Origin: Kangiella koreensis DSM 16069
GTDB taxonomy: Bacteria > Pseudomonadota > Gammaproteobacteria > Enterobacterales > Kangiellaceae
NCBI RefSeq assembly: GCF_000024085.1
Contig: NC_013166.1
Coordinates: forward strand, 1,240,001-1,304,000
DNA length: 64,000 bases
Direction of reading: 5' to 3'
Below the pieces are notes generated by a model. It had not been told where the DNA came from, ran no database searches, and saw nothing but the letters and a program-made list of their open reading frames with translations. The translations under genes and the position numbers were made by a program. Shown in pieces: positions 1 through 11,702 of the stretch (the stretch's first letter is position 1; each line of letters opens with the position of its first letter).

Positions 1-1611
1 TTTAATGGCCTGCTTGGTGTTTGGGTTTTGCGTGGCAGCAATTTCTTTTAATACATAAGGATGGCAGCGGATCGAGCCTTGGCCATAAATGATCAGGCTA
101 CGAGTCAGGATGTTCGCACCTTCAACGGTGATCGAAATGGGAGCGCTTTGATACGCTTTGGCCATGTAGTTTTTCGGTCCCATGATGATGGCTTTACCGC
201 CATGCACGTCCATGCCGTCTGTGGCAATTTCACGTGACATGTTGGTGGTGTGGCATTTTACGATGGCTGAAGCTACCGATGGCTTTTCGCCGGTATCAAT
301 GCCAGCTGCAGTGAAGGTACGTACCGCATCGATCAGATAGGTCTTACCGGCAATGCGTGCTAGCGCTTCCATCACGCCTTCCATGTAACCAACGGGAACT
401 TTAAATTGCTTACGGATGCGGGCATAAGCGCCAGTGGTATAGGCAACTGCCTTAGAGCCACCGGTTGCGCCAGATGGCAATGAGATCGCACGACCAGCTG
501 ACAGGCAATCAACCAGCATGCGCCAGCCGATACCAGCATTCTTCGCGCCACCAATAATATAGTCTAGCGGTACAAACACATCGTTACCGGTTGTTGGGCC
601 ATTTTGGAATGGCGTGCTGATAGGATGATGGCGACGGCCAAAGTTTACCCCTGGGGTGTCAGTTGGAATCAGGGCGCAGGTAATGCCTAAATCTTCTTCT
701 TCACCGAGCAGACCATCAGGATCATAGAGTTTAAAAGCCAGGCCGAGCAGGGTAGCGACAGGTGCAAGCGTAATGTAACGCTTGTTCCAGGTCAGGCGCA
801 TGCCTAATACTTCTTCCCCGTTCCAGTCGCCTTTGCAGATGATGCCTTTATCAGGAATCGCACCGGCATCGGAGCCTGCTTCTACTGCGGTCAATGCAAA
901 GCAGGGCACTTCTTCGCCACTGGCCAGGCGTGGTAAATAATGTTTCTTTTGCTCATCGGTACCGTAATGCAGCAATAATTCAGCAGGGCCCAATGAATTA
1001 GGCACTGAAACGATACTGCCGACAGTGGCACTACAGGAATTGATCTTGGTTAAGACTTGCGACTGGGCATAAGACGAGAAACCCAAGCCACCATATTCTT
1101 TAGGGATGATAAAGCTGAAGAAGCCGTTCTTTTTGATGTATTCCCACATTTTAGGTGGCATATCACGGTCATATTCAGAAATGGTCCAGTCATCAATCAT
1201 TTTGCACAGTTCTTCAACTGGGCCATTAAGATAGGCTTGCTCTTCCTCAGATAACTTGGCCGGGGGCACATCGTGCAGGCGCTTCCAGTTTGGCTTTCCA
1301 CCAAAAACCTCCGCTTCCCACCACACAGTACCAGCGTCCAGCGCTTCTTGCTCGGTGTCGGAAATAGTTGGCATGATGCCTTTGAACACTTTCAACAACT
1401 TGCTGGAAATGATTTTGCGAATTGGCTTGAGGTTCAAAGGGATAGTGATGGCAAGGAAGATAACCCAATGTACATAAGGAATTGAAACTTGAAGGCTATA
1501 AAGCACCAATATGGCTGCCAGAGTTAACGTTGTTACCAGCAGGCTTAATCGGTGGTATAGCGTGATGGCCAGTGCGACAATCAGGACTAACGTGAGGATA
1601 AGCAAATTCAT
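1..1611 (-). CDS. fadE: Acyl-CoA dehydrogenase FadE, N-terminal 537 residues (cut by window edge)
   Basis: Flavoprotein that catalyses the first step of fatty-acid beta-oxidation (acyl-CoA to trans-2-enoyl-CoA). The reverse strand is open from the ATG at 1611 to base 1, giving 537 codons of a family usually near 815 residues. The start is preceded by AGGTAGG with 7-base spacing. Residues 1-60 hold two hydrophobic segments, as in the long membrane-associated E. coli-type FadE. The acyl-CoA dehydrogenase body follows, with recognisable stretches such as FSFIIPKEYGGLGFSSYAQS, ALTAVEAGSDAGAIPD and a late ATDGMDVHGGKAI segment. The C-terminal third lies outside the window. It is divergent from the hydrolase at 1816. 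Family assignment is confident from the N-terminal membrane region plus these motifs. Confidence 0.93.
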   Translation of the reverse strand, partial: MNLLILTLVLIVALAITLYHRLSLLVTTLTLAAILVLYSLQVSIPYVHWVIFLAITIPLNLKPIRKIISSKLLKVFKGIMPTISDTEQEALDAGTVWWEAEVFGGKPNWKRLHDVPPAKLSEEEQAYLNGPVEELCKMIDDWTISEYDRDMPPKMWEYIKKNGFFSFIIPKEYGGLGFSSYAQSQVLTKINSCSATVGSIVSVPNSLGPAELLLHYGTDEQKKHYLPRLASGEEVPCFALTAVEAGSDAGAIPDKGIICKGDWNGEEVLGMRLTWNKRYITLAPVATLLGLAFKLYDPDGLLGEEEDLGITCALIPTDTPGVNFGRRHHPISTPFQNGPTTGNDVFVPLDYIIGGAKNAGIGWRMLVDCLSAGRAISLPSGATGGSKAVAYTTGAYARIRKQFKVPVGYMEGVMEALARIAGKTYLIDAVRTFTAAGIDTGEKPSVASAIVKCHTTNMSREIATDGMDVHGGKAIIMGPKNYMAKAYQSAPISITVEGANILTRSLIIYGQGSIRCHPYVLKEIAATQNPNTKQAIK

Positions 1612-1815
1612 GGAAAAACCTACCTTTTTGACTTGTTTATTTCGATACCAGAATCGGCATCGATTAATGGCAATTTATTGCAACTAGAATAACACATCGT
1701 ACCAGTTTTACTAGTGTGATTTTTTTGTTTCAAAGTTTGTAACTACTTGAACTGAAAGAGCAGTTGTAACAATATAGGCGTGAACAAAATATAAAGATAA
1801 ATCGAGGAGCGGGAA

Positions 1816-2652
1816 ATGAAGCGTTTAGCTGTAGCTATTATCCACGGGATTGGTTCTGAGAAGGAATTTTTCTCTATTGAATTGAAACACCGAATTGTTC
1901 AGGAATATCTGAAGGGTGATCCTGAAAACCGTATGGAAGACGATTTGTTATTCCATGAGATTTACTGGGGCGATTTGGTTAAAGACGAGCACGGTGAACT
2001 ACTTAAGCAGTTAGATTATCGCGATGAGCTGACCTACAAGGGTGTTCGCAACATGTTTGTGGACTTTATGCGTCTTGGCCTGAGTTATCGCAAAGGTAGC
2101 GACAGCGGTCTTTACGAAGCGATCCATGGTCGAATTAAAGAGAGCATGGCCAAGTTTGCGACTCATCGCCATGTCGACACCGATTCAACGCCTTTAGTGC
2201 TTATGGCTCACTCGTTTGGTTCAGTGATGATGTCTGACTATATTCACGATTTAGCAAACGATGGTGCAGATTTGAGTCCTTTTGAGAGCTTCCAGACGTT
2301 AGCCGGAATTGTTACTTTTGCTAGTCCGCTAGGTGTTTACTCTGCGCATCATGATGATTTCCATGGTCCAATGCCGAAAGTAGGCAAGGCTCTAGAAGAA
2401 GGTCTGCAAGATCGCGCTAAGTGGCTTAACTTCTATGACAAAGATGACGTAGTGGCCTATCCACTGAAAAACGTCAGCGAAGACTATAACCAGGCGGTTG
2501 ATGAAGATATTGAAATCAACGTCGGTAGCGCCGCAACTTCCTGGAATCCAGCCTGTCACACCGGTTACTGGGAAGATAAAGACTTCTATAAGCCTGTCGC
2601 AAAATATCTCGGTGAAGTTCGCGCGCCACATGAGTTCTGGAAATTGTCATAG
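1816..2652 (+). CDS. Alpha/beta-hydrolase-like protein of unknown substrate
   Basis: A 278-residue cytoplasmic protein with no signal peptide. It begins with a strand followed by IIHGIG, an oxyanion-loop-like start typical of alpha/beta hydrolases. It has a nucleophile-elbow-like motif AHSFG with the serine at residue 133, where the usual first Gly of GxSxG is replaced by Ala. A late His (around the CHTGYW segment) could complete a triad, with an Asp in between (FYDKDD). A strong GAGGAG ribosome site sits 6-7 bases before the ATG. It stands alone between fadE (divergent) and hrpA. The substrate cannot be read from the sequence: esterase or lipase-like activity is plausible, but a non-enzymatic role is also possible because the elbow is non-canonical. 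Confidence 0.75.
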   Translation: MKRLAVAIIHGIGSEKEFFSIELKHRIVQEYLKGDPENRMEDDLLFHEIYWGDLVKDEHGELLKQLDYRDELTYKGVRNMFVDFMRLGLSYRKGSDSGLYEAIHGRIKESMAKFATHRHVDTDSTPLVLMAHSFGSVMMSDYIHDLANDGADLSPFESFQTLAGIVTFASPLGVYSAHHDDFHGPMPKVGKALEEGLQDRAKWLNFYDKDDVVAYPLKNVSEDYNQAVDEDIEINVGSAATSWNPACHTGYWEDKDFYKPVAKYLGEVRAPHEFWKLS

Positions 2653-2691
2653 TCTGTAATTTAAGCGACAATAGCGACATCGTTTATTCAA

Positions 2692-2733
2692 GCTCCTGTT
2701 AGTTATCGATATCATTCGGTCATTAGCAGGAGC
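2692..2733 (+). terminator. Possible weak terminator hairpin after the hydrolase gene
   Basis: GCTCCTGTTA pairs with TAGCAGGAGC (one G-U pair) around a 22-base loop that itself contains TATCGATA. It is followed only by CTGTTTATTT, so termination would be inefficient and hrpA could be partly read through from upstream. Confidence 0.3.
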
Positions 2734-2779
2734 CTGTTTATTTAAGCTATGACTGTTTGCTGAGTGTTTATCGTCGTTT

Positions 2780-5700
2780 ATGCCAAAACAACCAACTGTT
2801 TCTAAAAAGCCTGCCTCTGATAAGTCTTCTACTAACAAGCCTTCGATTCAAACTCTGATCACTGAACAGGTGACTCAATGTCAGCTTGTGGATCAATTTG
2901 AGTTGAATAAACTAAAGTCCATTATCACCAAGCGACAAAAAAGTAATCAGCCCGTCAGTAAGCTGATCAGCAAAGCCGAACAAATTCTTCAAGACTCTAA
3001 AAAGATTGTCGAGCAACGCAAGAAGCTAATCCCAGGCGATATTGAGTTCGATATGGCCTTGCCTGTGTGTCAGGCACGCGATGATGTTCGAAAAGCGATC
3101 GAAGAGAATCAGGTGGTGGTAATTGCGGGTGAAACCGGTTCGGGCAAAACCACACAGTTACCGAAAATCTGTCTGCAGCTAGGTTTAGGTGTTTATGGCA
3201 AAATTGGCCACACCCAGCCGAGACGTGTGGCTGCCACCAGCGTCGCACGACGAATTGCCGAAGAGTTGAAATCTGAGCTGGGAGAACTCGTCGGCTATAG
3301 CATTCGCTTTAATGATCAATCCAGTGCAGTAACACCTGTGCGGGTCATGACCGATGGTATTCTGCTTAATGAAATCACTCATGATCCCTTGTTGCGCCAA
3401 TACGATACGATAATTATTGATGAGGCTCATGAACGAAGTCTAAACATTGATTTTTTGCTCGGTTACATCAGAAACATTTTACCTAAGCGGCCCGATCTTA
3501 AAGTCATCATTACTTCGGCAACCATTGATGTGGAGCGATTTTCCAAACACTTTGCTATTGACGGCAAGCCTGCGCCGATTCTAGAAATTAGCGGGAGAAC
3601 CTATCCGGTTGATGTCTGGTACCGCCCTGATGATGAAGAAAATCCCAGCCCACAAGTTGAGCGCATTGGGCATGCTCTCGATGAATTGATGAGCTTTGCT
3701 CCCGGCGATATTCTGATCTTCTTGTCTGGAGAGGCAGAAATTCGGGAAACCGCAAAGTTCCTGCGTAAGGAGCGCTTTGAGGGCTGTGAAGTGTTGCCGC
3801 TTTATGCGCGCTTATCCATGCGCGAGCAGGAAAAGATATTTCATCCGTCTGGCGGCAAGCGACGAATTATTTTGTCCACCAATGTTGCCGAGACTTCGGT
3901 AACGGTTCCGGGCATACGATTTGTTATTGATCCGGGCTTTGCGCGTATAAGTCGTTATTCGGTACGCAATAAAATTCAACGCTTGCCGATTGAGAAAATT
4001 TCTCAGGCTAGTGCTAATCAACGAAAGGGTCGCTGTGGTCGTGTTGCTGACGGTGTTTGCATTCGTCTCTATGAAGAGGAAGATTTTTTAAATCGTCCAG
4101 AGTTTACCGATGCGGAAATTCTGCGCACCAATCTTGCTGCGGTTATTTTGCAGATGAAACAGTTGGGCTTAGGTGATATCGAAGCCTTTCCGTTTATTGA
4201 TGAGCCAGCGGCAAAGCAAATTAGCGATGGTTTGAATTTGCTGTCTGAGCTACAAGCAGTTGACGGCAAAAAGCAGCTGACAAATATCGGGCGCAAGATG
4301 GCGCGACTGCCCATTGAACCGCGACTGGCCCGTATATTACTGGCCGCAGAAGATGAGTCCTGTATTCGAGAAGCCTTGATTCTGGCTGCTTTCCTATCAG
4401 TTAAAGACCCTCGCGAGTGGCCATTCGAGAAAAGAGAATTAGCTCAACAGAAACATGCTAAATACAAACATCCACAATCTGATTTTATTGCGATTATTAA
4501 CCTGTGGGATCATCTGCACAAGCAGCAGGAAGATTTGTCGAATAATGCCTTTCGTCGTTACTGTCAGGAAGAGTTGGTTAACTTCAATGCCTATCGAGAA
4601 TGGCGCAGCACCTTTCGCCAGCTAAAGAGCTTAGTTAAATCAGCACATCATCAGACACAAAAACAGTCTGAGCCTATTAATCCGGACGACAAAGTCTATT
4701 ACGCCAAGCTGCATTCTATCTTGTTGACGGGCTTATTGAGCTTTATTGGTCAAAAAGATATTGAAAAAGGCTATTTAGGAACTCGCCAGACACGATTTAT
4801 GATTCATCCTCAGTCTGCGAATTTTAAAAAGCAGCCGCCGTGGGTAATGGCTTTTGAGATTGTGGAAACCACGCAAAATTATGCACGATTAACCGCCATG
4901 ATTGAAACGCCATGGATTGAGACAATTGGTAAGCATCTGATCAAGAGTCACTACTTTGATGCTCATTGGGAGAAAAAGCGTGGTGCAGTAGTTGCCTCAT
5001 TGCAGCAAACTTTATTGGGTTTAAAGATTGTTTCTAATCGGACGGTTGATTATTCGTCTATTGAGCCCGAGCTGTGTCGAGAGTTATTTATTCTGCATGG
5101 CCTGGTTCGTAGAGAGCTTGAGCCAAGGCATTCGTTTCAACAGGACAATGAGCAGTTATGGCTTGATGTTGAGCAGGAAATTGCCAAAGCCAGACAGGCT
5201 GACATGCGCACGGACGAGCGCGATCTTATTGCATGGTTTGATAAGCGCTTACCTGAGTCGATTTGCAATGTTAAACAGCTTAACCAATGGCTTAAGAAAA
5301 ATGCCAAACAGAATAACCAGCTACTGACTCTGAATAAAGATGTCTTATTCAAAGCAGAGGAGCAGGACGCCAGTCTCTATCCTGAAACCATTCAAGTAAA
5401 ATCGATTGAGTTACCCTTGTCGTATCATTTCGAGCCAGGACATCCGCAAGATGGTGTGACGGTTAAGATTCCACAGTCGCTGAGTCAACAATTTAAGGAC
5501 TCAGATTTTGAGCGTCTGGTGCCTGGTTTGCTGGAAGAAAAAATAGAGTTTATGTTGCGTTCCCTGCCGAAACGTTTCCGCAAAAATTTTGTGCCGATTC
5601 CGCAGTTTTCTCAAGCCTGTTATGAACAGGTGTTAGAGCAACAAGGTAGCTTGATCGATATTATCAGTAAGCATCTATTTAAAATGACAGGCGTAATCTT

Positions 5701-6715
5701 GCCCAAAGAGGCATGGCAGGAGCTGAGTTTACCAGAGCATTATTTAATGCGTTTTGAAATCGTTGGTGATAAAGGTAAGATTTTGACTAGCGGCAGAACT
5801 CTTGAGCAGTCACAAGAGTTGAAACAAGTTAAGGTAAAATCAAAAAGTAGCCATAAGAAGAAAGAAGAAACATTTACTCATTGGCCCGCTTCTTTTATTA
5901 AAGAGGGCATGTTCGAGGAAGCCGGCACTAAAATCCCTGTCACTTATGCGCTGGAAGATGGTGGCGATAAGGTCAGAATACTTGCAGTGGTTAATAAGCG
6001 CCAAGCAGAGAACGTCCATGTCCGAGGTGTTTGCCGCTTATTAGCGCTTGAGAAATCACAGTTGCTCAGTTACCTCAAAAAGAAGTATCACAATAAACAG
6101 AAATTGACTTTGTCGGTTAGTACCTTAGCCAGTGTCGACGAAATAATCGATGATGCAGCTATGGCTTCCTTGAAGGATCTGGTCCAAACAAATATTCCTT
6201 ATGACAAAACCTCTTTTGCTGAACTGTCCAAAAAAATGGAAAAAGAATTGGTTCCAGCAACCACAGAGTTATTAGATGATCTCGTTCAGGTATTGCAATT
6301 AAGATCCAGAATATTGGCCCAGGCTAAAGGTTTGGGCAAAACTCTTGCCAGCACGCGCAAAGACATTGGTAATCAATGCGACTATTTATTCCAGCCTGGT
6401 TTTTGTTTTAGATTCGGCGCAGATAAAATTAAAGACTTTAAACGTTATCTATCTGCGATAGAAAAGCGCATAGAGCGAGCAAAGCTAAATCCTCTCAAAG
6501 AAGCTGAATCACTGATTGTTATTTCTGACTGGGTCGATGTGCGCGAAAGTTTAGCGCAAGATCAAGCAATTCCAACGTTTGAAGTGGATGAGTTTAACTG
6601 GATGCTTGAGGAGTTCAGGATTTCCTTATTTGCTCAAGGGCAGAAAACACGTTTTCCCATTTCTGCAAAGCGATTACAGAAGTTTGTTGATGACCTGGAG
6701 AAACAATACTATTAG
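2780..6715 (+). CDS. hrpA: ATP-dependent RNA helicase HrpA (DEAH box)
   Basis: A 1311-residue DEAH-box helicase, close to the 1300 residues usual for HrpA. These proteins unwind RNA and act in rescuing stalled or collided ribosomes and in mRNA processing. Motif I GETGSGKT is at residues 117-124, DEAH at 214-217, then SAT (motif III) and QRKGRCGRV (motif VI). After the two RecA lobes come the winged-helix/ratchet and OB-fold regions, and then the long C-terminal DUF3418-type extension that separates HrpA from HrpB. The N-terminal 90 residues are Lys/Gln/Ser-rich, as in E. coli HrpA. No good Shine-Dalgarno sequence precedes the ATG, so the exact start is less certain than the family. It is convergent with the diguanylate cyclase gene. 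Confidence 0.96.
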   Translation: MPKQPTVSKKPASDKSSTNKPSIQTLITEQVTQCQLVDQFELNKLKSIITKRQKSNQPVSKLISKAEQILQDSKKIVEQRKKLIPGDIEFDMALPVCQARDDVRKAIEENQVVVIAGETGSGKTTQLPKICLQLGLGVYGKIGHTQPRRVAATSVARRIAEELKSELGELVGYSIRFNDQSSAVTPVRVMTDGILLNEITHDPLLRQYDTIIIDEAHERSLNIDFLLGYIRNILPKRPDLKVIITSATIDVERFSKHFAIDGKPAPILEISGRTYPVDVWYRPDDEENPSPQVERIGHALDELMSFAPGDILIFLSGEAEIRETAKFLRKERFEGCEVLPLYARLSMREQEKIFHPSGGKRRIILSTNVAETSVTVPGIRFVIDPGFARISRYSVRNKIQRLPIEKISQASANQRKGRCGRVADGVCIRLYEEEDFLNRPEFTDAEILRTNLAAVILQMKQLGLGDIEAFPFIDEPAAKQISDGLNLLSELQAVDGKKQLTNIGRKMARLPIEPRLARILLAAEDESCIREALILAAFLSVKDPREWPFEKRELAQQKHAKYKHPQSDFIAIINLWDHLHKQQEDLSNNAFRRYCQEELVNFNAYREWRSTFRQLKSLVKSAHHQTQKQSEPINPDDKVYYAKLHSILLTGLLSFIGQKDIEKGYLGTRQTRFMIHPQSANFKKQPPWVMAFEIVETTQNYARLTAMIETPWIETIGKHLIKSHYFDAHWEKKRGAVVASLQQTLLGLKIVSNRTVDYSSIEPELCRELFILHGLVRRELEPRHSFQQDNEQLWLDVEQEIAKARQADMRTDERDLIAWFDKRLPESICNVKQLNQWLKKNAKQNNQLLTLNKDVLFKAEEQDASLYPETIQVKSIELPLSYHFEPGHPQDGVTVKIPQSLSQQFKDSDFERLVPGLLEEKIEFMLRSLPKRFRKNFVPIPQFSQACYEQVLEQQGSLIDIISKHLFKMTGVILPKEAWQELSLPEHYLMRFEIVGDKGKILTSGRTLEQSQELKQVKVKSKSSHKKKEETFTHWPASFIKEGMFEEAGTKIPVTYALEDGGDKVRILAVVNKRQAENVHVRGVCRLLALEKSQLLSYLKKKYHNKQKLTLSVSTLASVDEIIDDAAMASLKDLVQTNIPYDKTSFAELSKKMEKELVPATTELLDDLVQVLQLRSRILAQAKGLGKTLASTRKDIGNQCDYLFQPGFCFRFGADKIKDFKRYLSAIEKRIERAKLNPLKEAESLIVISDWVDVRESLAQDQAIPTFEVDEFNWMLEEFRISLFAQGQKTRFPISAKRLQKFVDDLEKQYY

Positions 6716-6757
6716 TTAGTTTGAAAGTGAGCACGACAAGGAAGGCTACTGGAAAGG

Positions 6758-8038
6758 TTATTCTTTTGCAGGTTTAGGCTCTTCGGGTGTAATAACCACC
6801 TTGTTACGACCAGTTTCTTTAGCTTCATAGAGACACTGATCGGCAATTTCAATCATACTGTCTAAAACATGATGGTGATTAATGTTAACTCCAATACTGA
6901 TAGTAACTTTTACTTCTAAACCATCAATATCAATCGCTGTGTTTTCAACTCTCTTGAGAAGTTTGTCAAAGAATATTTCCGAGTTTTCACGGTTAATACC
7001 TACCATATACATACAGAATTCTTCGCCACCGAAACGAGCAACCACGTCGGATTTTCGTACAGAGCTTTCCAGAATCTTAGCAATTTCTGTAAGCACAGCA
7101 TCACCAACCTGATGCCCATAAGTATCGTTAACCTGTTTAAAGTGATCGATATCTACTAATGCACAGGCTATAGGTGTGGAGTGTCGAACTGCCGAGTTAT
7201 GCATCACCTCAACTAATTCGTAGAAGTGGCGGCGATTGTTAAGGCCTGTTAGATAATCTTTGGTTGCGGCAGTAGTCAGCTTTTCATACTCAATGACTCG
7301 GCTGGTATTAACAGCCACCCGCAAATAGAACTCTTCCGCTAAAAATGATTGCTTAATGATGAAATCGTCAGCGCCAAACTTTAGAAAGTTAGCAGACATT
7401 AACACGTCATCTCGTGCAGACATGCCAATAATCGCTAATTCCTGCTTGCTATAGAGGCGGCGAATGCTTTTGGTTAGATCGTAACCATTCATGGCTTCCA
7501 TATCATAATCAGTGATTACCATTTTAATATCATGGTGCTGCTTTAAGTGTTCAAGGAGTTTCAGAGGGTCATTAAATTGTAGGGTTTGGTATTTATGAAC
7601 GCTGAGCAGGGTGCTCATAATGCGCAGGCTGGTCTTTGAATCATCAGCTAGTGCAATTTTAATGCTGGGATTGATTTGTAGACGTTGCAAAGTCTCGATA
7701 ATGTACTCGGTGACGTAATTATCGCTCTTGATAACATAGTCCACGATACGAAATTTCCAGATATAGTTACGAATCTCAGCGGTGATATCGCTGATCAGAA
7801 CAATCGTCGGGATGCGCTTTTTGGCCATTAATTGGACAATTTCACCTTCAGGGGCATCGGGCAAACGAAAATCTACCAGACAGGCATCAATCTGTTCAAT
7901 ATCCAGGACATCCAGTAAAGCTTCTGCACTAGCATAGGTACCAACAGATATAACCTGGTAGTCCAGGCTTTCCGTGATTTTCTTTTCAATTAATGCGCAG
8001 AAAAATTTACTGTCGTCTACAACGAGTATGTTTTTCAA
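6758..8038 (-). CDS. Diguanylate cyclase with two receiver domains (REC-REC-GGDEF)
   Basis: A 426-residue soluble response-regulator output protein that would make cyclic di-GMP from two GTP. REC1 (residues 1-120) has the acidic pair VVDDS, phospho-acceptor D56 in VDFRLPD and Lys104 in VIKSD. REC2 (about 126-245) has ADDS and D177 in ITDYD. The GGDEF domain (about 255-415) has the active-site GGEEF at 337-341. It also has a preceding RKSD (R328, D331) matching the RxxD inhibitory site, so product feedback is expected. Two intact receivers imply input from one or two histidine kinases not encoded next door. The layout resembles PleD-type cyclases, though PleD's second REC is degenerate. The window also holds pgaC/pgaD, whose family is c-di-GMP activated, and a PilZ gene; any link between them is inference. 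Confidence 0.93.
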   Translation of the reverse strand: MKNILVVDDSKFFCALIEKKITESLDYQVISVGTYASAEALLDVLDIEQIDACLVDFRLPDAPEGEIVQLMAKKRIPTIVLISDITAEIRNYIWKFRIVDYVIKSDNYVTEYIIETLQRLQINPSIKIALADDSKTSLRIMSTLLSVHKYQTLQFNDPLKLLEHLKQHHDIKMVITDYDMEAMNGYDLTKSIRRLYSKQELAIIGMSARDDVLMSANFLKFGADDFIIKQSFLAEEFYLRVAVNTSRVIEYEKLTTAATKDYLTGLNNRRHFYELVEVMHNSAVRHSTPIACALVDIDHFKQVNDTYGHQVGDAVLTEIAKILESSVRKSDVVARFGGEEFCMYMVGINRENSEIFFDKLLKRVENTAIDIDGLEVKVTISIGVNINHHHVLDSMIEIADQCLYEAKETGRNKVVITPEEPKPAKE

Positions 8039-8676
8039 AGTGTTAGTATCTTTATTCCAATGGCCCGATTGTATAGGAGCTTATCTTTAAATGCACAGAA
8101 AGTTACATGACTCCTCTTTCATACACTCCGTCCCCAGCTTCTACAAAGCCACTGTAAAAGGTTTTATGCTGTTGGTTAAAAACTAAATGTAAAATTTGCT
8201 GGGGTAATTCTCAAAATATGATCCAATTCACTGTATTGATATTCGACATTTTGGCAATCGACTGTCAATCACCCATTACCACTCATGAAGTCACTGCACC
8301 TTTTTTCGAAGTTTTTTGATTTGGTCATAAAAACAAACACTTAATGCATATTTGCATTGCTAAGCTTCCAGTTTTGCTGAAGCCATGTTGTCAATATTCA
8401 GTGGTGTAAAAAAAATATAAAAAAGTCAAAAAATTTAACATTAGAAGCTGCTAAATCGCCACAATTTGTATCAAATATGGACATTCGACACTTCAAACAT
8501 TCCTAAATATATTGCACAACAGAGTCCTAGATTTGTAACACCGCCTTAAATTCTCAAGTACGTCAATTCTTGGTATTCGAAGACGCTTTACTAACTTTGG
8601 GTTCACTGAGTTCTTAAAACTGTTGATTGATAAGCTGAGCTTGTCTGTCATTCGGGTTTTGGGAGGTTATTCAACA
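8039..8676. other. Long AT-rich intergenic region between the divergent cyclase and collagen-like genes
   Basis: About 640 bases with no open frame that I would call a gene. It must hold the divergent promoters of the diguanylate cyclase (minus) and the collagen-like gene (plus). It is strongly AT-rich from about 8395 to 8520, with A and T runs. I could not settle on a single best -35/-10 pair or a convincing hairpin. The unusual length for this compact genome suggests a regulated promoter for the surface protein. Confidence 0.5.
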
Positions 8677-8702
8677 ATGGATGTTCAATGGAGGGAAAAT
8701 TC

Positions 8703-8706
<4 letters not shown>
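8677..8706 (+). CDS. Possible 9-codon leader peptide coupled to the collagen-like gene
   Basis: ATG at 8677 follows GGGAGG (8661-8666) at 10-base spacing and reads MDVQWRENS before TGA at 8704-8706. This stop overlaps the chosen start of the collagen-like gene as ATGA, the classic arrangement for translational coupling. The second ribosome site (GGAGGG, 8690-8695) lies inside the leader. It may be chance, since the frame is only nine codons, but two good ribosome sites in tandem are unusual. Confidence 0.3.
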
Positions 8707-10646
<1,940 letters not shown>

Positions 10647-10692
10647 GGGTTCTTAACACCCAAGTGGCAGTCTCCTAGCCACTTAACCCGTA

Positions 10693-10725
10693 AACGCGTC
10701 ACATGTCAGTGTGGCGCGTTTTTTT
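10693..10725 (+). terminator. Terminator after the collagen-like gene
   Basis: Hairpin with arms beginning AACGCGTCACA and ending TGTGGCGCGTT (one G-U pair), followed by a run of seven T. It lies just before the stop of the convergent cysZ gene. Confidence 0.85.
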
Positions 10726-10726
10726 A

Positions 10727-11530
10727 TCAGTTGGTTTTGTTTGGAGGTGAATTGCCCAACATGTCTTGCCGATAATGCTCATACCACATCTTGGTTGCAC
10801 CGCAGACGGCGGCCGGCATGACCAGAAGATTGATAAATGGAATCATGGTCATCAACATCACCATTGCACCAAAACCGAAAGTGCCACTACGTCGTTGTTG
10901 AAGGGCGCTGAGCATATCCTGAAAAGGCACTTTATGGTTGTCCATTGGGTAGTCGACGTATTGCACTGACATCATCCAGGCATTGAAAATGAACCAGATA
11001 ACAGGGAAGGCAAGCGCGCCGATCAATGGCACAAACAGTATCAGCAAGCAGATCAATGCTCGGGGGATATAGTATTTTAGCTTAGTCCATTCACGACCAA
11101 ATAACCTGGGAATATCTTTAACTAAAGTCCAGAAGCCTTGCTCTGGTAGTACCTTTTCCTCATTTCCAGCCGCCACATGCAGCCTGTTTTCAACCGCTTC
11201 GGCCAACAGCCCATTGAATGGAGCCGCAATCCAGTTTGCCAGCATGGCAAAGAAGAAGAAAACGAACAAAATTCCACCAATAATGACTACAGGCCACATC
11301 AGCCAGGCGAGGGCAGTACCGAGCCATTCCCAGGCTCCCCAGCTAGCGATGGTCTGCTCAACCCATTGTGACCAGTCGGAAACCTGTGAAATCAATAAAA
11401 TCAATGCAGTAGAGAGTAATACTAAATTAATTACTAAAGGGATCAGAACATATCGCTTGAGCCCTTTTTGGGTTAACATGCGGAATCCGTCGGCGAGATA
11501 GTGGGCACCATGAAAAGTGTTTTGTGCCAT
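10727..11530 (-). CDS. cysZ: Sulfate transporter CysZ family membrane protein
   Basis: A 267-residue inner-membrane protein (E. coli CysZ is 253). CysZ admits sulfate to the cytoplasm for cysteine synthesis. The N-terminal signature around residues 12-35 (GFRMLTQKGLKRYVLIPLVI) is the CysZ hallmark. Four main hydrophobic stretches follow, at about residues 28-50, 75-105, 158-190 and 215-240. The segment FNAWMMSVQYVDYPMDNHK is another family-conserved region. The gene is single, convergent with the collagen-like gene, and divergent from smc across about 170 bases. In many gammaproteobacteria cysZ sits next to zipA/ligA, and the same neighbourhood is kept here. Confidence 0.93.
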   Translation of the reverse strand: MAQNTFHGAHYLADGFRMLTQKGLKRYVLIPLVINLVLLSTALILLISQVSDWSQWVEQTIASWGAWEWLGTALAWLMWPVVIIGGILFVFFFFAMLANWIAAPFNGLLAEAVENRLHVAAGNEEKVLPEQGFWTLVKDIPRLFGREWTKLKYYIPRALICLLILFVPLIGALAFPVIWFIFNAWMMSVQYVDYPMDNHKVPFQDMLSALQQRRSGTFGFGAMVMLMTMIPFINLLVMPAAVCGATKMWYEHYRQDMLGNSPPNKTN

Positions 11531-11702
11531 GTCGATTTTTTTACTTTTACTGTGTGCTTATTGGATTAAAATAATTTACACTTAAACGCTTTAGATTATA
11601 ACCCTGTAAATGTAACAGGGCCTTTCATACAATTAAAATCTTGCCAAGTTGACTAGCATGCTCAGCTTGAGCTTTTGACTAAAAAATAGACGAATAAAAT
11701 AG

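Noticed and set aside
1690..1725. ACCAGT/ACTGGT-like half site before fadE as a FadR operator
   Set aside because: Only one half matches; no second half at the proper spacing.
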